64,000 nt of DNA from Bacillus dicomae (GTDB lineage Bacteria > Bacillota > Bacilli > Bacillales > Bacillaceae_G). The position numbers and the translations under genes were made by a program. Location of the stretch: the NCBI RefSeq assembly GCF_006494425.1, contig NZ_VHIV01000001.1:1054001-1118000 (forward strand), written 5' to 3'. Each line of letters begins with the position of its first letter. The stretch's first letter is position 1. Of this stretch, positions 36,018 through 44,508 are shown piece by piece. The notes under the pieces were generated by a model. That model saw nothing but the letters and a program-made list of their open reading frames with translations. It made no database searches and had not been told where the DNA came from.

Positions 36018-36146
36018 TTAATTAAGAAATACGTGAGATGCTAATGCAGTCGTTACAAGTAAAGCATCTTGCATATCTAAAATATTCGAATTTAATAAAG
36101 CCTCAGCTTTATTAAATTCATTTCTAAGTTTTAATGCATATGTTGC
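36018..36146 (-). pseudogene. Unassigned open stretch downstream of the 36.1-kb membrane gene
   Basis: On the minus strand a frame without a start reads NEFNKAEALLNSNILDMQDA and ends ASHVFLN-stop. It slightly overlaps the end of the upstream membrane protein gene in another frame. It may be the tail of a lost gene or a frameshifted extension. Confidence 0.3.
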
Positions 36147-36679
36147 TTATGCTCGAACAAAGTTGAAGGAGTATAATCTGGGAATGTTACGAATACAGAA
36201 ACAATAATTACTACGCTAATTGAAAGTAATAACAAAAAACGCCGTTGGATAAAAGTAGAAAAGGTTTCTGATAAAAGTTGAATTATAAATGACATAGTTA
36301 TCGTTATAGTAAGTAAGAGGCTAATGAACAGTATACTATGAGCTTGTTGTGCGTTTAACATTTCTGTAATCATTGCTCCCATCATACTTGCCATTAATCC
36401 AGAAAACATTCCTTCTAAAGCAGTATACATGTGGAAACGTAGACCGACTAAAAAGCCGATAAATCCACTAATTAAAATAGCAAGCAAAGTAGAATATAGC
36501 AATTCTCCCTTAAATAGAATACCTAAATAAAAACCTATACTTAAACCGATACTCATACTAAAAGACATAATAAATACCATATACTCCATTAGGGTACCAC
36601 TTCGTTTTGAAATATATGATGTAATAATAATTGAGATACAGCAAAGCGTTAAGGCAGTTAATATATAAGCAAACATCAT
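36131..36679 (-). CDS. Uncharacterised multi-pass membrane protein
   Basis: A 182-residue protein with five hydrophobic segments (near residues 3-22, 30-52, 58-78, 90-135, 143-162) and a His-rich end (FEHKQHMH). Glycine and methionine-rich helices (GMFSGLMASMMGAMITEML) suggest a small channel or sensor. AGGGAGG lies four bases before ATG 36679 and seven before the next ATG at 36676, so either is possible. No family recognised. Confidence 0.65.
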   Translation of the reverse strand: MMFAYILTALTLCCISIIITSYISKRSGTLMEYMVFIMSFSMSIGLSIGFYLGILFKGELLYSTLLAILISGFIGFLVGLRFHMYTALEGMFSGLMASMMGAMITEMLNAQQAHSILFISLLLTITITMSFIIQLLSETFSTFIQRRFLLLLSISVVIIVSVFVTFPDYTPSTLFEHKQHMH

Positions 36680-36895
36680 GATACCTCCCTGTCCTATCAT
36701 TCACTTCATCATATGTTCATATAGAGAGTACTTATGCTTTTTTATATCTGCATATTATCTGCACAATTTCATAAATGAAGGCAAGGTGGCGGTTGCTTTT
36801 TTTTGCATCTTTTTTTATGTGTGAACATGTGAAAGAAAGTGTTATATAATGAGTTTCTATTGTGAAGCAATAAAGAATAAGCGTATAATATTATA

Positions 36896-36950
36896 GTTAT
36901 CCCATTACTCGGGATAACCCGCGAATGATAAATAAGATTGTTGTTTTATC
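36896..36950 (+). promoter_or_regulatory. Two consecutive hairpins in the topB leader
   Basis: GTTATCCC and GGGATAAC (36896-36918) form a perfect 8-bp stem, and ATGATAAA / TTTATCAT (36924-36950) a second one, within 120 bases of topB. No T run follows. They may be an RNA leader element or protein sites. The rest of 36680-37010 shows no gene. Confidence 0.4.
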
Positions 36951-37010
36951 ATCGCTTCTAAACAGATAGACAATGAAAGTAACACTGGAATACAGATAGG
37001 GAGTTATACA

Positions 37011-39155
37011 ATGAAATTAATTATTGCCGAGAAACCAGATCAAGGTTTGGCTCTTGTTTCACAGTTTAAATATCGCCGAAAAGATGGATATTTAGAAGTA
37101 GAAGCGAATGAGTTATTTCCAAATGGAGCGTACTGTACATGGGCAATTGGTCATTTGACGCAGTTATGTAATCCAGAACATTATCACGCAGAGTGGAAAA
37201 AATGGTCACTTAATACGTTACCAATGATTCCAGAACGTTTTCAATTTGAAGTAACAAAGTCGAAGTATAAACAATTTAATGTAGTGAAACAGCTGTTACA
37301 TAATCCACAGGTAACAGAAATTATTCACGCGGGCGATGCTGGGCGTGAAGGGGAATTGATTGTACGAAATATTATTAATCTTTGTAACGTGCAAAAACCG
37401 ATGAAACGTCTTTGGATTTCATCTTTAACGAAACAAGCTATATACCAAGGATTTAAAAATTTACTAGATGAAGCAGATACAATTAATACGTATTATGAGG
37501 CGTATACAAGGTCATGTGCGGACTGGGTCGTTGGTATGAATGCATCGCGTGTTTTTAGTATTTTGTTAAAGAAAAAAGGAATGAATGATGTGTTTTCCGC
37601 CGGACGTGTACAAACACCGACACTTGCATTAATCGTAAAACGTGAAAAAGAAATAGAAGACTTTAAGTCAGAGCCGTTTTGGGAAGTGTTTGCAACCTTT
37701 AATATAGAAGGAAAGAAATATGATGGGAAATGGGAAAAGGATAATGAATCTCGCTTAAAAGATCCTGATATGGCGAATAAAATTGCGGCATTTTGCCAAG
37801 GTAAACCGGCAGTAGTGAAGGAAATGAAAACGGAGCGTAAAGAGTTTCAACCTCCGCTTTTATTTAACTTATCATCACTACAAGCAACGGCAAATAAAGC
37901 ATTTAAATTTTCACCGAAAAAGACGCTTGATATAACGCAAGCACTATATCAAAAAGGAATTGTCTCTTATCCTCGTTCGGATTCCAACTATGTTACACAA
38001 GGAGAGGCAGCGACGTTCCCGGATATTTTACAGAAGTTAAGTCAGTTTGATGAATATAAAGATTTATTACCAGCTCCAGTTGAATCGATTATGAATAATA
38101 AGCGTTATGTGAACGAAAAGAAAGTAACAGATCACTACGCAATTATTCCGACAGAGCAAGTTACAAATCCAAGCAGATTGTCAGGTGATGAAAAGAAAAT
38201 TTACGATATGATCGTAAGAAGGCTTATAGCAGCTCACTATGAAGTTGCAATCTTTGACTATACAACGATTGTAACGCTTGTAGATGAACGTGCTGAATTT
38301 ATTTCAAAAGGAAAACAGCAAATTCAAGAAGGATGGCGTAAAGTTATTTTCCAAGACGATAAAGATGACGAAACAATTCTTCCAATTGTAGCTGAAGGTG
38401 AAGAAGGAAAAGTTGTAAAGGTGAAAGTGAAAGAAGGAAAAACACAACCACCGAAGCGTTATACAGAAGGACAACTTATTACGTTAATGAAAACAGCTGG
38501 TAAGTATTTAGAGAACGAAGAGCTGGAGAAAGTATTAAAGAAAACAGAAGGTTTAGGTACGGAAGCAACTCGTGCAGGTATTATTACAATGCTAAAAGAC
38601 CGTAAATATATAGATGTGAAAAAAAACCAAGTGTATGCGACTGATAAAGGAAAAGTATTAATTACCGCAATCGGTGACAAAATACTAGCTTCACCAGAAA
38701 TGACCGCAAAATGGGAGCAACGTCTTGCGGAAATTGGGGAAGGTACAGCATCACCAGCTACATTTATGGAACAGACGAAAAAGTTATCAGCTAAAATTAT
38801 AGAAGATGCGGTTGAAATGTCTGAGAAGTGGGATTTCACTGGGTTACATGTTGAATCGATTGAGCGAAAAGGATCAAAATTTACAACAGGTAAAAAGGTT
38901 GGTAGTTGTAAAAAATGTGATGGTGATGTAATTGATAAATCAACGTTTTACGGTTGTTCTAATTACAATACGACGCAATGTGATTTCACTATCTCGAAGA
39001 AGATATTAAGTAAAACAATTTCGCAAAAGAATATGACAAAGCTCTTAAAAGGTGAAAAGACCGATTTAATTAAAGGCTTTAAAAAAGGTGAGAAAACGTT
39101 TGATGCGATGTTAGAATGGAAAGAAAATAAGATTAATTTTGTGTTTGAGAATTAA
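37011..39155 (+). CDS. topB: DNA topoisomerase III
   Basis: The 714-residue type IA enzyme relaxes and decatenates DNA by cutting one strand. The Toprim domain starts KLIIAEKPDQG with acidic residues in DAGREGE (109-115); the active tyrosine is Tyr320 in GIVSYPRSDS. The C-terminal part has a zinc-like CKKCDG...CSNYNTTQC element near 625-655. GGGAG precedes ATG. Length and order match Bacillus TopB; no defects seen. Confidence 0.96.
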   Translation: MKLIIAEKPDQGLALVSQFKYRRKDGYLEVEANELFPNGAYCTWAIGHLTQLCNPEHYHAEWKKWSLNTLPMIPERFQFEVTKSKYKQFNVVKQLLHNPQVTEIIHAGDAGREGELIVRNIINLCNVQKPMKRLWISSLTKQAIYQGFKNLLDEADTINTYYEAYTRSCADWVVGMNASRVFSILLKKKGMNDVFSAGRVQTPTLALIVKREKEIEDFKSEPFWEVFATFNIEGKKYDGKWEKDNESRLKDPDMANKIAAFCQGKPAVVKEMKTERKEFQPPLLFNLSSLQATANKAFKFSPKKTLDITQALYQKGIVSYPRSDSNYVTQGEAATFPDILQKLSQFDEYKDLLPAPVESIMNNKRYVNEKKVTDHYAIIPTEQVTNPSRLSGDEKKIYDMIVRRLIAAHYEVAIFDYTTIVTLVDERAEFISKGKQQIQEGWRKVIFQDDKDDETILPIVAEGEEGKVVKVKVKEGKTQPPKRYTEGQLITLMKTAGKYLENEELEKVLKKTEGLGTEATRAGIITMLKDRKYIDVKKNQVYATDKGKVLITAIGDKILASPEMTAKWEQRLAEIGEGTASPATFMEQTKKLSAKIIEDAVEMSEKWDFTGLHVESIERKGSKFTTGKKVGSCKKCDGDVIDKSTFYGCSNYNTTQCDFTISKKILSKTISQKNMTKLLKGEKTDLIKGFKKGEKTFDAMLEWKENKINFVFEN

Positions 39156-39194
39156 GTTGTTTCAACAAATAAAAAAATATGATAATTAAACTGT

Positions 39195-39243
39195 ATCCTA
39201 TAGAATAGACGCTTAAAAAAGTCTATTCTATAGGATTTTTTTT
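39195..39243 (+). terminator. Terminator of topB
   Basis: ATCCTATAGAATAGAC pairs perfectly with GTCTATTCTATAGGAT and is followed by seven T residues. Confidence 0.92.
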
Positions 39244-39310
39244 GAATAAGGAGTGCTATTTATTTTTGTTGAAAATAAAATATACAATAAAAAACCATTT
39301 ATAATTGATA

Positions 39311-39337
39311 ATTATTTATTGTAAAACAATAAATAAT
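39311..39337 (+). promoter_or_regulatory. Perfect inverted repeat upstream of the DUF4153-like gene
   Basis: ATTATTTATTG and CAATAAATAAT are perfect 11-bp halves around TAAAA, about 90 bases before the gene. Without a T run after it, an operator role is more likely than termination. The cognate regulator is unknown. Confidence 0.5.
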
Positions 39338-39427
39338 GTATTAAAATCAATATCATAATAAATCGGTGAGGTGCTTTTTATAGAAAAGGTAATAACTTTA
39401 TTTTTAAACTAGAAGAGAGGTAAAACT

Positions 39428-40675
39428 ATGAACAATCACAATTTAATTATTGAAAATATTGATGACCCTCATAAGTTGGAGAAAATATATAGAAAAGACC
39501 CAAAAGCTTTTAAAAAGTCATTCTCACAAGCATGGGCTCAAAATCCTGATTCTCAGCTTCTAGGTGCTTGGTATGAAAGGTTACATTTCAAGGAGACGGC
39601 AAATACGGAAAAAAAGTCGTTGTTTCAAAAAGGTTTCTTATTCATGGGTATGTTAGCTATTCTGGCCGGGATAAGCACCAGAATCATTTTCTACTTTGTC
39701 GAGCAGGAAGCAATTGCTCCAATTAACCTAGCTTTTGGTGTAATTCCCTTTATTGTCGCTTATTTTGTTTACAATAATAAGCCGGAAAAAAGTGTTATTT
39801 ATTCCCTTGTAGCGTTGTTCCTAGTTTCTGGGATATATCTTAATACGTTGCCATTAAATGATAAAGACAGTATTATCCTTGCTTATTTACATCTTCCTAT
39901 ATTGTTATGGGTCTTAGTAGGGCTTGCGTTTACAGGAAATGAATATTCAAAAGGCAGTACAAGATTAGCCTATATTAAATTTAATTTAGAATATTGTCTT
40001 CTCTACGCCAGCATGGCAGTGAGCGGAATGATACTAGCAGTATTCACCATGCGTTTATTTAGCTTTGTTGACTTGGATATAGGAGAATTCTATTTTAGTA
40101 ATGTTGTTTTATTTGGTGCTGCTGCTCTCGCTGTAGTGGCTGCATATTTAGTATCAATGAATCTTAAACTTGCTAAAAACATTACACCATACATATCTAA
40201 AATTTTTAGTCCTCTCGTCCTGATCACATTGTTGATCTATCTTATAACGGTTATATGGGTCGGGAAAAATCCGTTCTTGGACCGTAATTTCCTAATGGCC
40301 TTTAACGGAATACTCCTTGGTGTATTGGCTGTTACTATATTTTCTATCGTTGAGAGTGACTCAGACGAGAAAAAGAACATTTCAGATTATATCAATTTTG
40401 CCTTGATTGTTCTGGCACTTATTATTGACACTGTGGCTTTGTCAGCCATCATATTCAGACTTTCTTCTTATGGTATTACACCTAATAGACTTGCTGTTTT
40501 AGGCGTAAACATACTGATCTGGGCAAATTTAATTTGGATTATGTTTTCCTATATGCGTTTCTTGCAAAACAAATCAGGACCGACAGCTATCCAAGATGCG
40601 ATTACGAAGTATTTGCCAATCTACGGACTTTGGGCAGCTTTCGTTATATTTACGTTTCCGATAATTTTTAATTAG
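39428..40675 (+). CDS. Multi-pass membrane protein, DUF4153-like
   Basis: The 415-residue protein has a soluble N-terminal 65 residues followed by about twelve hydrophobic segments. Internal features (FSFVDLDIGEFYFSNVVLFGAA) resemble DUF4153 membrane proteins, whose role is unknown. GAAGAGAGG lies before ATG. Codon usage is slightly less AT-rich than its neighbours, which could mean transfer. Not part of an operon. Confidence 0.65.
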   Translation: MNNHNLIIENIDDPHKLEKIYRKDPKAFKKSFSQAWAQNPDSQLLGAWYERLHFKETANTEKKSLFQKGFLFMGMLAILAGISTRIIFYFVEQEAIAPINLAFGVIPFIVAYFVYNNKPEKSVIYSLVALFLVSGIYLNTLPLNDKDSIILAYLHLPILLWVLVGLAFTGNEYSKGSTRLAYIKFNLEYCLLYASMAVSGMILAVFTMRLFSFVDLDIGEFYFSNVVLFGAAALAVVAAYLVSMNLKLAKNITPYISKIFSPLVLITLLIYLITVIWVGKNPFLDRNFLMAFNGILLGVLAVTIFSIVESDSDEKKNISDYINFALIVLALIIDTVALSAIIFRLSSYGITPNRLAVLGVNILIWANLIWIMFSYMRFLQNKSGPTAIQDAITKYLPIYGLWAAFVIFTFPIIFN

Positions 40676-40808
40676 GAAGGCTTTGTGAATGTAATGACAA
40701 ATTTGTTAAAAGGGGATGATAGATGTCATCCTCTTTTAACTGTATAGAAAAATATATTGAAATTATTTTAATGTAATATATAATAAATTTAGATAATTGA
40801 ATAAAAAC

Positions 40809-40913
40809 TTCTTATTAAGAGAGGTGGAGGGACTGGCCCTTCGAAGCCTCAGCAACCTAATGTGATATAAAGGTGCTAAATCCTGTAGGATCTAAAAGTC
40901 CTAATAGATAAGA
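40809..40913 (+). promoter_or_regulatory. SAM-I (S-box) riboswitch
   Basis: The core blocks are present in order: CTTATTAAGAGAGGTGGAGG, GACTGGCCC, GAAGCCTCAGCAACC, AAGGTGCTAAATCCT and AGATAAG, with the P1 arms CTTAT and ATAAG. SAM binding to S-box RNAs favours termination. The terminator that follows and the transporter gene complete the unit. Confidence 0.93.
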
Positions 40914-40927
40914 AAATAGGTATAAGT

Positions 40928-40957
40928 AAACCTTCTTCTTATTTTGAAGAAGGTTTT
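40928..40957 (+). terminator. S-box terminator before the MFS gene
   Basis: AAACCTTCTTC pairs with GAAGAAGGTTT around an AT loop, followed by TTTTG. Confidence 0.9.
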
Positions 40958-41043
40958 TTGTCATTTAAATAGAGAATTAGAAAGGTGGTGATACAGAAGA
41001 GAAAGAATCAAAGAAAATATAGAAGGAGAAACCGGAGGGCATA

Positions 41044-42267
41044 GTGAATAATCGAGTTGGAACTTTAAAAGAGGATAGCGCTAGTAATAGTATATGGAGC
41101 AATAAAGTTTTTTCGTATTTTTTCTTAGCAAGTTGTATTTCTTTGATAGGCAATTCAATGGTTACACTCGTTTTACCACTATGGGTAATGAAATTAACAA
41201 ATTCACCATTACTTGTTTCGGGGGTAAACATTGCTATTGCAACGGTGGCGATTTTGTTTGCACCTGTAACAGGAACGTTAGCAGATCGAATGTCGAGAAG
41301 AAAGCTTATGATAATTGCGGATGTGATGAGATGTATCGTTATGGTTTTAATTGCAGTTATAGCATTTTATAATAAAATGCTGTACATACCGTTACTACTG
41401 TTACTTATTATACGCTCAATTGGAAGTGCCTTATTTACACCAGCTTCAAATGCAGCGTTAGTTACATATGTGGAAGAAAAGCATGTTCAACAAGCTATTT
41501 CATTAAGGCAAGTATCAATACAAATTATATCTGTAGTAATTCCTTTATTGGCAAGCTTTTTAATTAGTATTTTTAGTTTTCATGGAGTATTCGTGTTAGA
41601 TGCACTTACATTCTTGATATCGTTTTTAATTTTAATGAAAATCAAATTTCCACGTGAATTAAAAGTAGAGAAGAAGAAGCCTTTTTATGAAGATTTTAAA
41701 GAGGGATTTTCTGTGATTAATAGTAACAAATCGTTGAAGACATTACTAATGAGCGCTGCGGTCATTAATTTACTTGGAGCAGCATGTATACTTTCACTGC
41801 AAGTAATCGTTGTTAGAGAGATGGATCTTTCTATGCAGTGGTATAGTATAGTTTTTGCAGCATCACCGATAGGGATTTTAATTGGTGCATTTATTACGAA
41901 AAAGATTCGTACATATAAAACGATTACCACTGCCTTTATATTTACAGCTATTATGGGGGTTTTTAACGCTGCAATGGGTACGACATTGAATCCGGTATTA
42001 TTTACGTTTTATTATTTTCTGTCAGGGATTGCATTTGGAGTAAGTAATGTATATTTTGGAGTGTTGTATAGAAAGTTAATTCCAAATGAAGTGCAAGGAA
42101 GATTTTTCGGTTTCTTAAATTCGTTATTACTAGTATCAACTCCGATAGGAATTGCAATAACGGGGTATTCCCTAGAGTCAATTTCCGCGTCTATTCTATT
42201 TATTATAATTGGGATTATTACGTTTGTAGTTTCGGTGATTTCATTTGTATTGATACATAAGAAATAA
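41044..42267 (+). CDS. MFS transporter under S-box control
   Basis: The 407-residue protein has twelve membrane helices and the MFS motif TGTLADRMSRRKLM between helices 2 and 3. It belongs to the MFS_3/EntS-like group usually annotated as efflux. Start GTG follows GGAGGG. The SAM-I riboswitch directly upstream means it is expressed when S-adenosylmethionine is low, so a role in uptake or release of methionine-related compounds is inferred; its substrate is unknown. Shares a terminator with the convergent arsenite permease gene. Confidence 0.88.
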   Translation: MNNRVGTLKEDSASNSIWSNKVFSYFFLASCISLIGNSMVTLVLPLWVMKLTNSPLLVSGVNIAIATVAILFAPVTGTLADRMSRRKLMIIADVMRCIVMVLIAVIAFYNKMLYIPLLLLLIIRSIGSALFTPASNAALVTYVEEKHVQQAISLRQVSIQIISVVIPLLASFLISIFSFHGVFVLDALTFLISFLILMKIKFPRELKVEKKKPFYEDFKEGFSVINSNKSLKTLLMSAAVINLLGAACILSLQVIVVREMDLSMQWYSIVFAASPIGILIGAFITKKIRTYKTITTAFIFTAIMGVFNAAMGTTLNPVLFTFYYFLSGIAFGVSNVYFGVLYRKLIPNEVQGRFFGFLNSLLLVSTPIGIAITGYSLESISASILFIIIGIITFVVSVISFVLIHKK

Positions 42268-42292
42268 GTGTTGTATGAAATTTTTCAAAAAT

Positions 42293-42322
42293 AAAAAACG
42301 TCTCATTACGAGACGTTTTTTA
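42293..42322. terminator. Bidirectional terminator between MFS and permease genes
   Basis: AAAAACGTCTC pairs with GAGACGTTTTT around ATTAC, with T runs both ways. Confidence 0.9.
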
Positions 42323-43288
42323 TTATGCGTATTGCCGTTTTTTCTTAATAAGTAACAACACCTGTGAAACACAAGCAAGAACTGGTAACTCAATCAATGG
42401 CCCAATAACTAATGCGAGAGCAATAAGAGGCTCATCTGGAAAAGCTGTTACAGCAATAGCGAGTGCAACAGGTGAGTTTCTCGCTAATGTTGTTAAGTTT
42501 AAACTTACTGTATCTTTATAAGATAAACGCATAATGCGTCCGATAAATTGTCCTAGTACAAAATTAATGATGAAGAACAATAGAACAGGAATGAGTAATA
42601 ATAAAACGACATTCATATTTTGTAGTAAATATTTACCCTGCGATGCAAACATCGCTACGATTGCTAAACTTAAAAATACAATTTGAGCAGAGCTGAAAAA
42701 TGGAATGAGTTTATTCTCGAGCGTTTCAGCTTTTTTCAGTTTATTCATAATGAATTTTGTAGCGTGTGCAAGTAAAAATGGTAAGACGATTACGATAACA
42801 ATACTCTCTATTAAAACAGAAACGGCTACAGTCTTCATGACACCAGCGAATAAAAATAAATAAATGGGAAGTAGTAGTACTTGCAAAATTAAATTTACAG
42901 GTAAAATCGCAGTAGAAAGTGCTACATTTCCTTTCGCTATTTCAGTAAAGATTAAGTACCAATCTGTACATGGGGTAACCATTAGCATTATAAATCCAAC
43001 CCAAAGTGCTGGGTGATCTGAAAGAAATAGTGCTCCTAACCCCCAAGCGAGTAAAGGTGTCCATAAGAAGTTAATAGTAAGACTTGTTCCAGCAAATTTT
43101 AAATTGCGAAATCCGTTTTTTATTTCTTTTAATGGGATGCTGAGGAATAATCCATATAGCATGAAAAATAAGAAGGGAACAATAAATTTGTCTGAATACA
43201 TATGTATGACATGAAATTGTCCAAGTATAATGCCGCATGTAATAGCAAAAAGAATAATAAAAGTTTGAATCTTTTCTATAGTGCTCAT
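42323..43288 (-). CDS. ACR3/BASS-like arsenic resistance permease
   Basis: The 321-residue membrane protein has about ten helices and the family motif [11 protein letters not shown] in helix 4, plus the late NSPVALAIA region. ACR3 proteins pump arsenite out through the key cysteine, which is present here (PCT). No arsR or arsC genes are beside it, so a role in other anion or organic-acid transport is possible. An AAAGGA site precedes ATG. Confidence 0.82.
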   Translation of the reverse strand: MSTIEKIQTFIILFAITCGIILGQFHVIHMYSDKFIVPFLFFMLYGLFLSIPLKEIKNGFRNLKFAGTSLTINFLWTPLLAWGLGALFLSDHPALWVGFIMLMVTPCTDWYLIFTEIAKGNVALSTAILPVNLILQVLLLPIYLFLFAGVMKTVAVSVLIESIVIVIVLPFLLAHATKFIMNKLKKAETLENKLIPFFSSAQIVFLSLAIVAMFASQGKYLLQNMNVVLLLLIPVLLFFIINFVLGQFIGRIMRLSYKDTVSLNLTTLARNSPVALAIAVTAFPDEPLIALALVIGPLIELPVLACVSQVLLLIKKKRQYA

Positions 43289-43418
43289 AAATAAATCCTT
43301 TCTAAATAGGAATTTTCCTCTCTAATTTTATTATACAAGTAATAGAGGCATATTTGGTGTTCAATTGTATTTTAGTTAATATTTTTAATTTGAGATTTTA
43401 TTTTTTATTAAAAGTTAC

Positions 43419-43454
43419 TTGACTAAAGTAAGTGACTATATTACAATCACTTAC
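43419..43454 (+). promoter_or_regulatory. Azoreductase promoter with an overlapping operator
   Basis: TTGACT (43419-43424) and TACAAT (43442-43447) are spaced by 17 bases. The halves GTAAGTGA (43428-43435) and TCACTTAC (43447-43454) are perfect inverted repeats separated by eleven bases and cover the spacer and -10, so a repressor binding here would block transcription. Azoreductase genes in Bacillus are often controlled by thiol-sensing HxlR/MarR-type repressors. Confidence 0.7.
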
Positions 43455-43647
43455 ATAAGGTAATTAAATAACAAAAAGTTTCGGTTAACTTTACTTAATG
43501 TATCAATTGAAACTTTTTATTAGAATAAGAATTTTTATGATGATGAATAATGAATATGATAAGAAAGTTTAGGTGAAGAAAATGGGATTATTTAGCTCGT
43601 TATTTGGTAAAAAAGAAGAAAATACAAAAGTAGAGGGGAATAAAAAA

Positions 43648-44274
43648 ATGTCAAAAGTATTATTTGTAAAAGCAAACGATCGTCCAGCGGAGCAAGCAGT
43701 TAGTTCAAAAATGTATGAAACATTTGTAAGTACTTATAAAGAAGCAAATCCGAATACAGAAATTACTGAGTTAGATTTATTTGCATTAGATCTTCCTTAT
43801 TACGGAAATATTGCTATTTCAGGCGGATACAAACGTAGCCAAGGTATGGAGTTAACAGCTGAAGAAGAGAAGGCAGTTGCTACAGTAGATCAATATTTAA
43901 ATCAGTTTTTAGAAGCTGATAAAGTTGTATTTGCGTTCCCATTATGGAACTTTACAGTACCAGCACCATTAATCACATATATTTCATACTTATCTCAAGC
44001 TGGAAAAACGTTTAAATATACAGCTAATGGTCCAGAAGGTTTAGTTGGTGGTAAGAAAGTAGTTGTATTAGGTGCGCGTGGTTCAGATTACTCTTCAGAA
44101 CAAATGGCTCCTATGGAAATGGCAGTTAATTACGTAACAACTGTACTTGGATTCTGGGGAATTACAAATCCAGAGACTGTTGTAATTGAAGGGCACAATC
44201 AATATCCAGATCGCTCACAACAAATTGTTGAAGAAGGTTTAGAGAACGTTAAGAAAGTAGCAGCGAAATTTTAA
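43648..44274 (+). CDS. azoR: FMN-dependent NADH-azoreductase
   Basis: The 208-residue flavodoxin-fold enzyme reduces azo and quinone compounds with NADH. Marks include KVLFVKANDRP, FPLWNFTVPAPLITYISYL and GARGSDYSS. I chose ATG 43648, with GAGGGGA before it, giving the normal family length. In the same frame ATG 43582 (with AGGTG upstream) would add GLFSSLFGKKEENTKVEG, a Lys-rich leader not part of the fold; use of both starts is possible. Confidence 0.92.
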   Translation: MSKVLFVKANDRPAEQAVSSKMYETFVSTYKEANPNTEITELDLFALDLPYYGNIAISGGYKRSQGMELTAEEEKAVATVDQYLNQFLEADKVVFAFPLWNFTVPAPLITYISYLSQAGKTFKYTANGPEGLVGGKKVVVLGARGSDYSSEQMAPMEMAVNYVTTVLGFWGITNPETVVIEGHNQYPDRSQQIVEEGLENVKKVAAKF

Positions 44275-44288
44275 TTGATAGTAAAATA

Positions 44289-44321
44289 AAAAACCAACAT
44301 GGATGACCATGTTGGTTTTTT
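44289..44321 (+). terminator. Terminator of the azoreductase gene
   Basis: AAAAACCAACATGG pairs with CCATGTTGGTTTTT around ATGA, with a T tail. Confidence 0.9.
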
Positions 44322-44440
44322 AGTCTATTTCTATGTTAAAAAATGTATATTTATAAAATAAATGAAAAGTTTGAAAATAGTATTGCAAAATATTATATAG
44401 CAAACTATAATGAGTTCAAGAATAGTTGATAATTAAATTA

Positions 44441-44455
44441 AATATTCAGAAAATT
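44441..44455 (+). promoter_or_regulatory. CodY box upstream of brnQ
   Basis: AATATTCAGAAAATT matches the CodY consensus AATTTTCWGAAAATT at 14 of 15 positions. It lies about 55 bases before the start codon. CodY represses branched-chain amino acid uptake genes when isoleucine, leucine, valine and GTP are plentiful. Confidence 0.75.
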
Positions 44456-44508
44456 CAATTAGTTAAAATTGGAAAATAAGATAATGAAATTTGGATGGGG
44501 GTTATATT

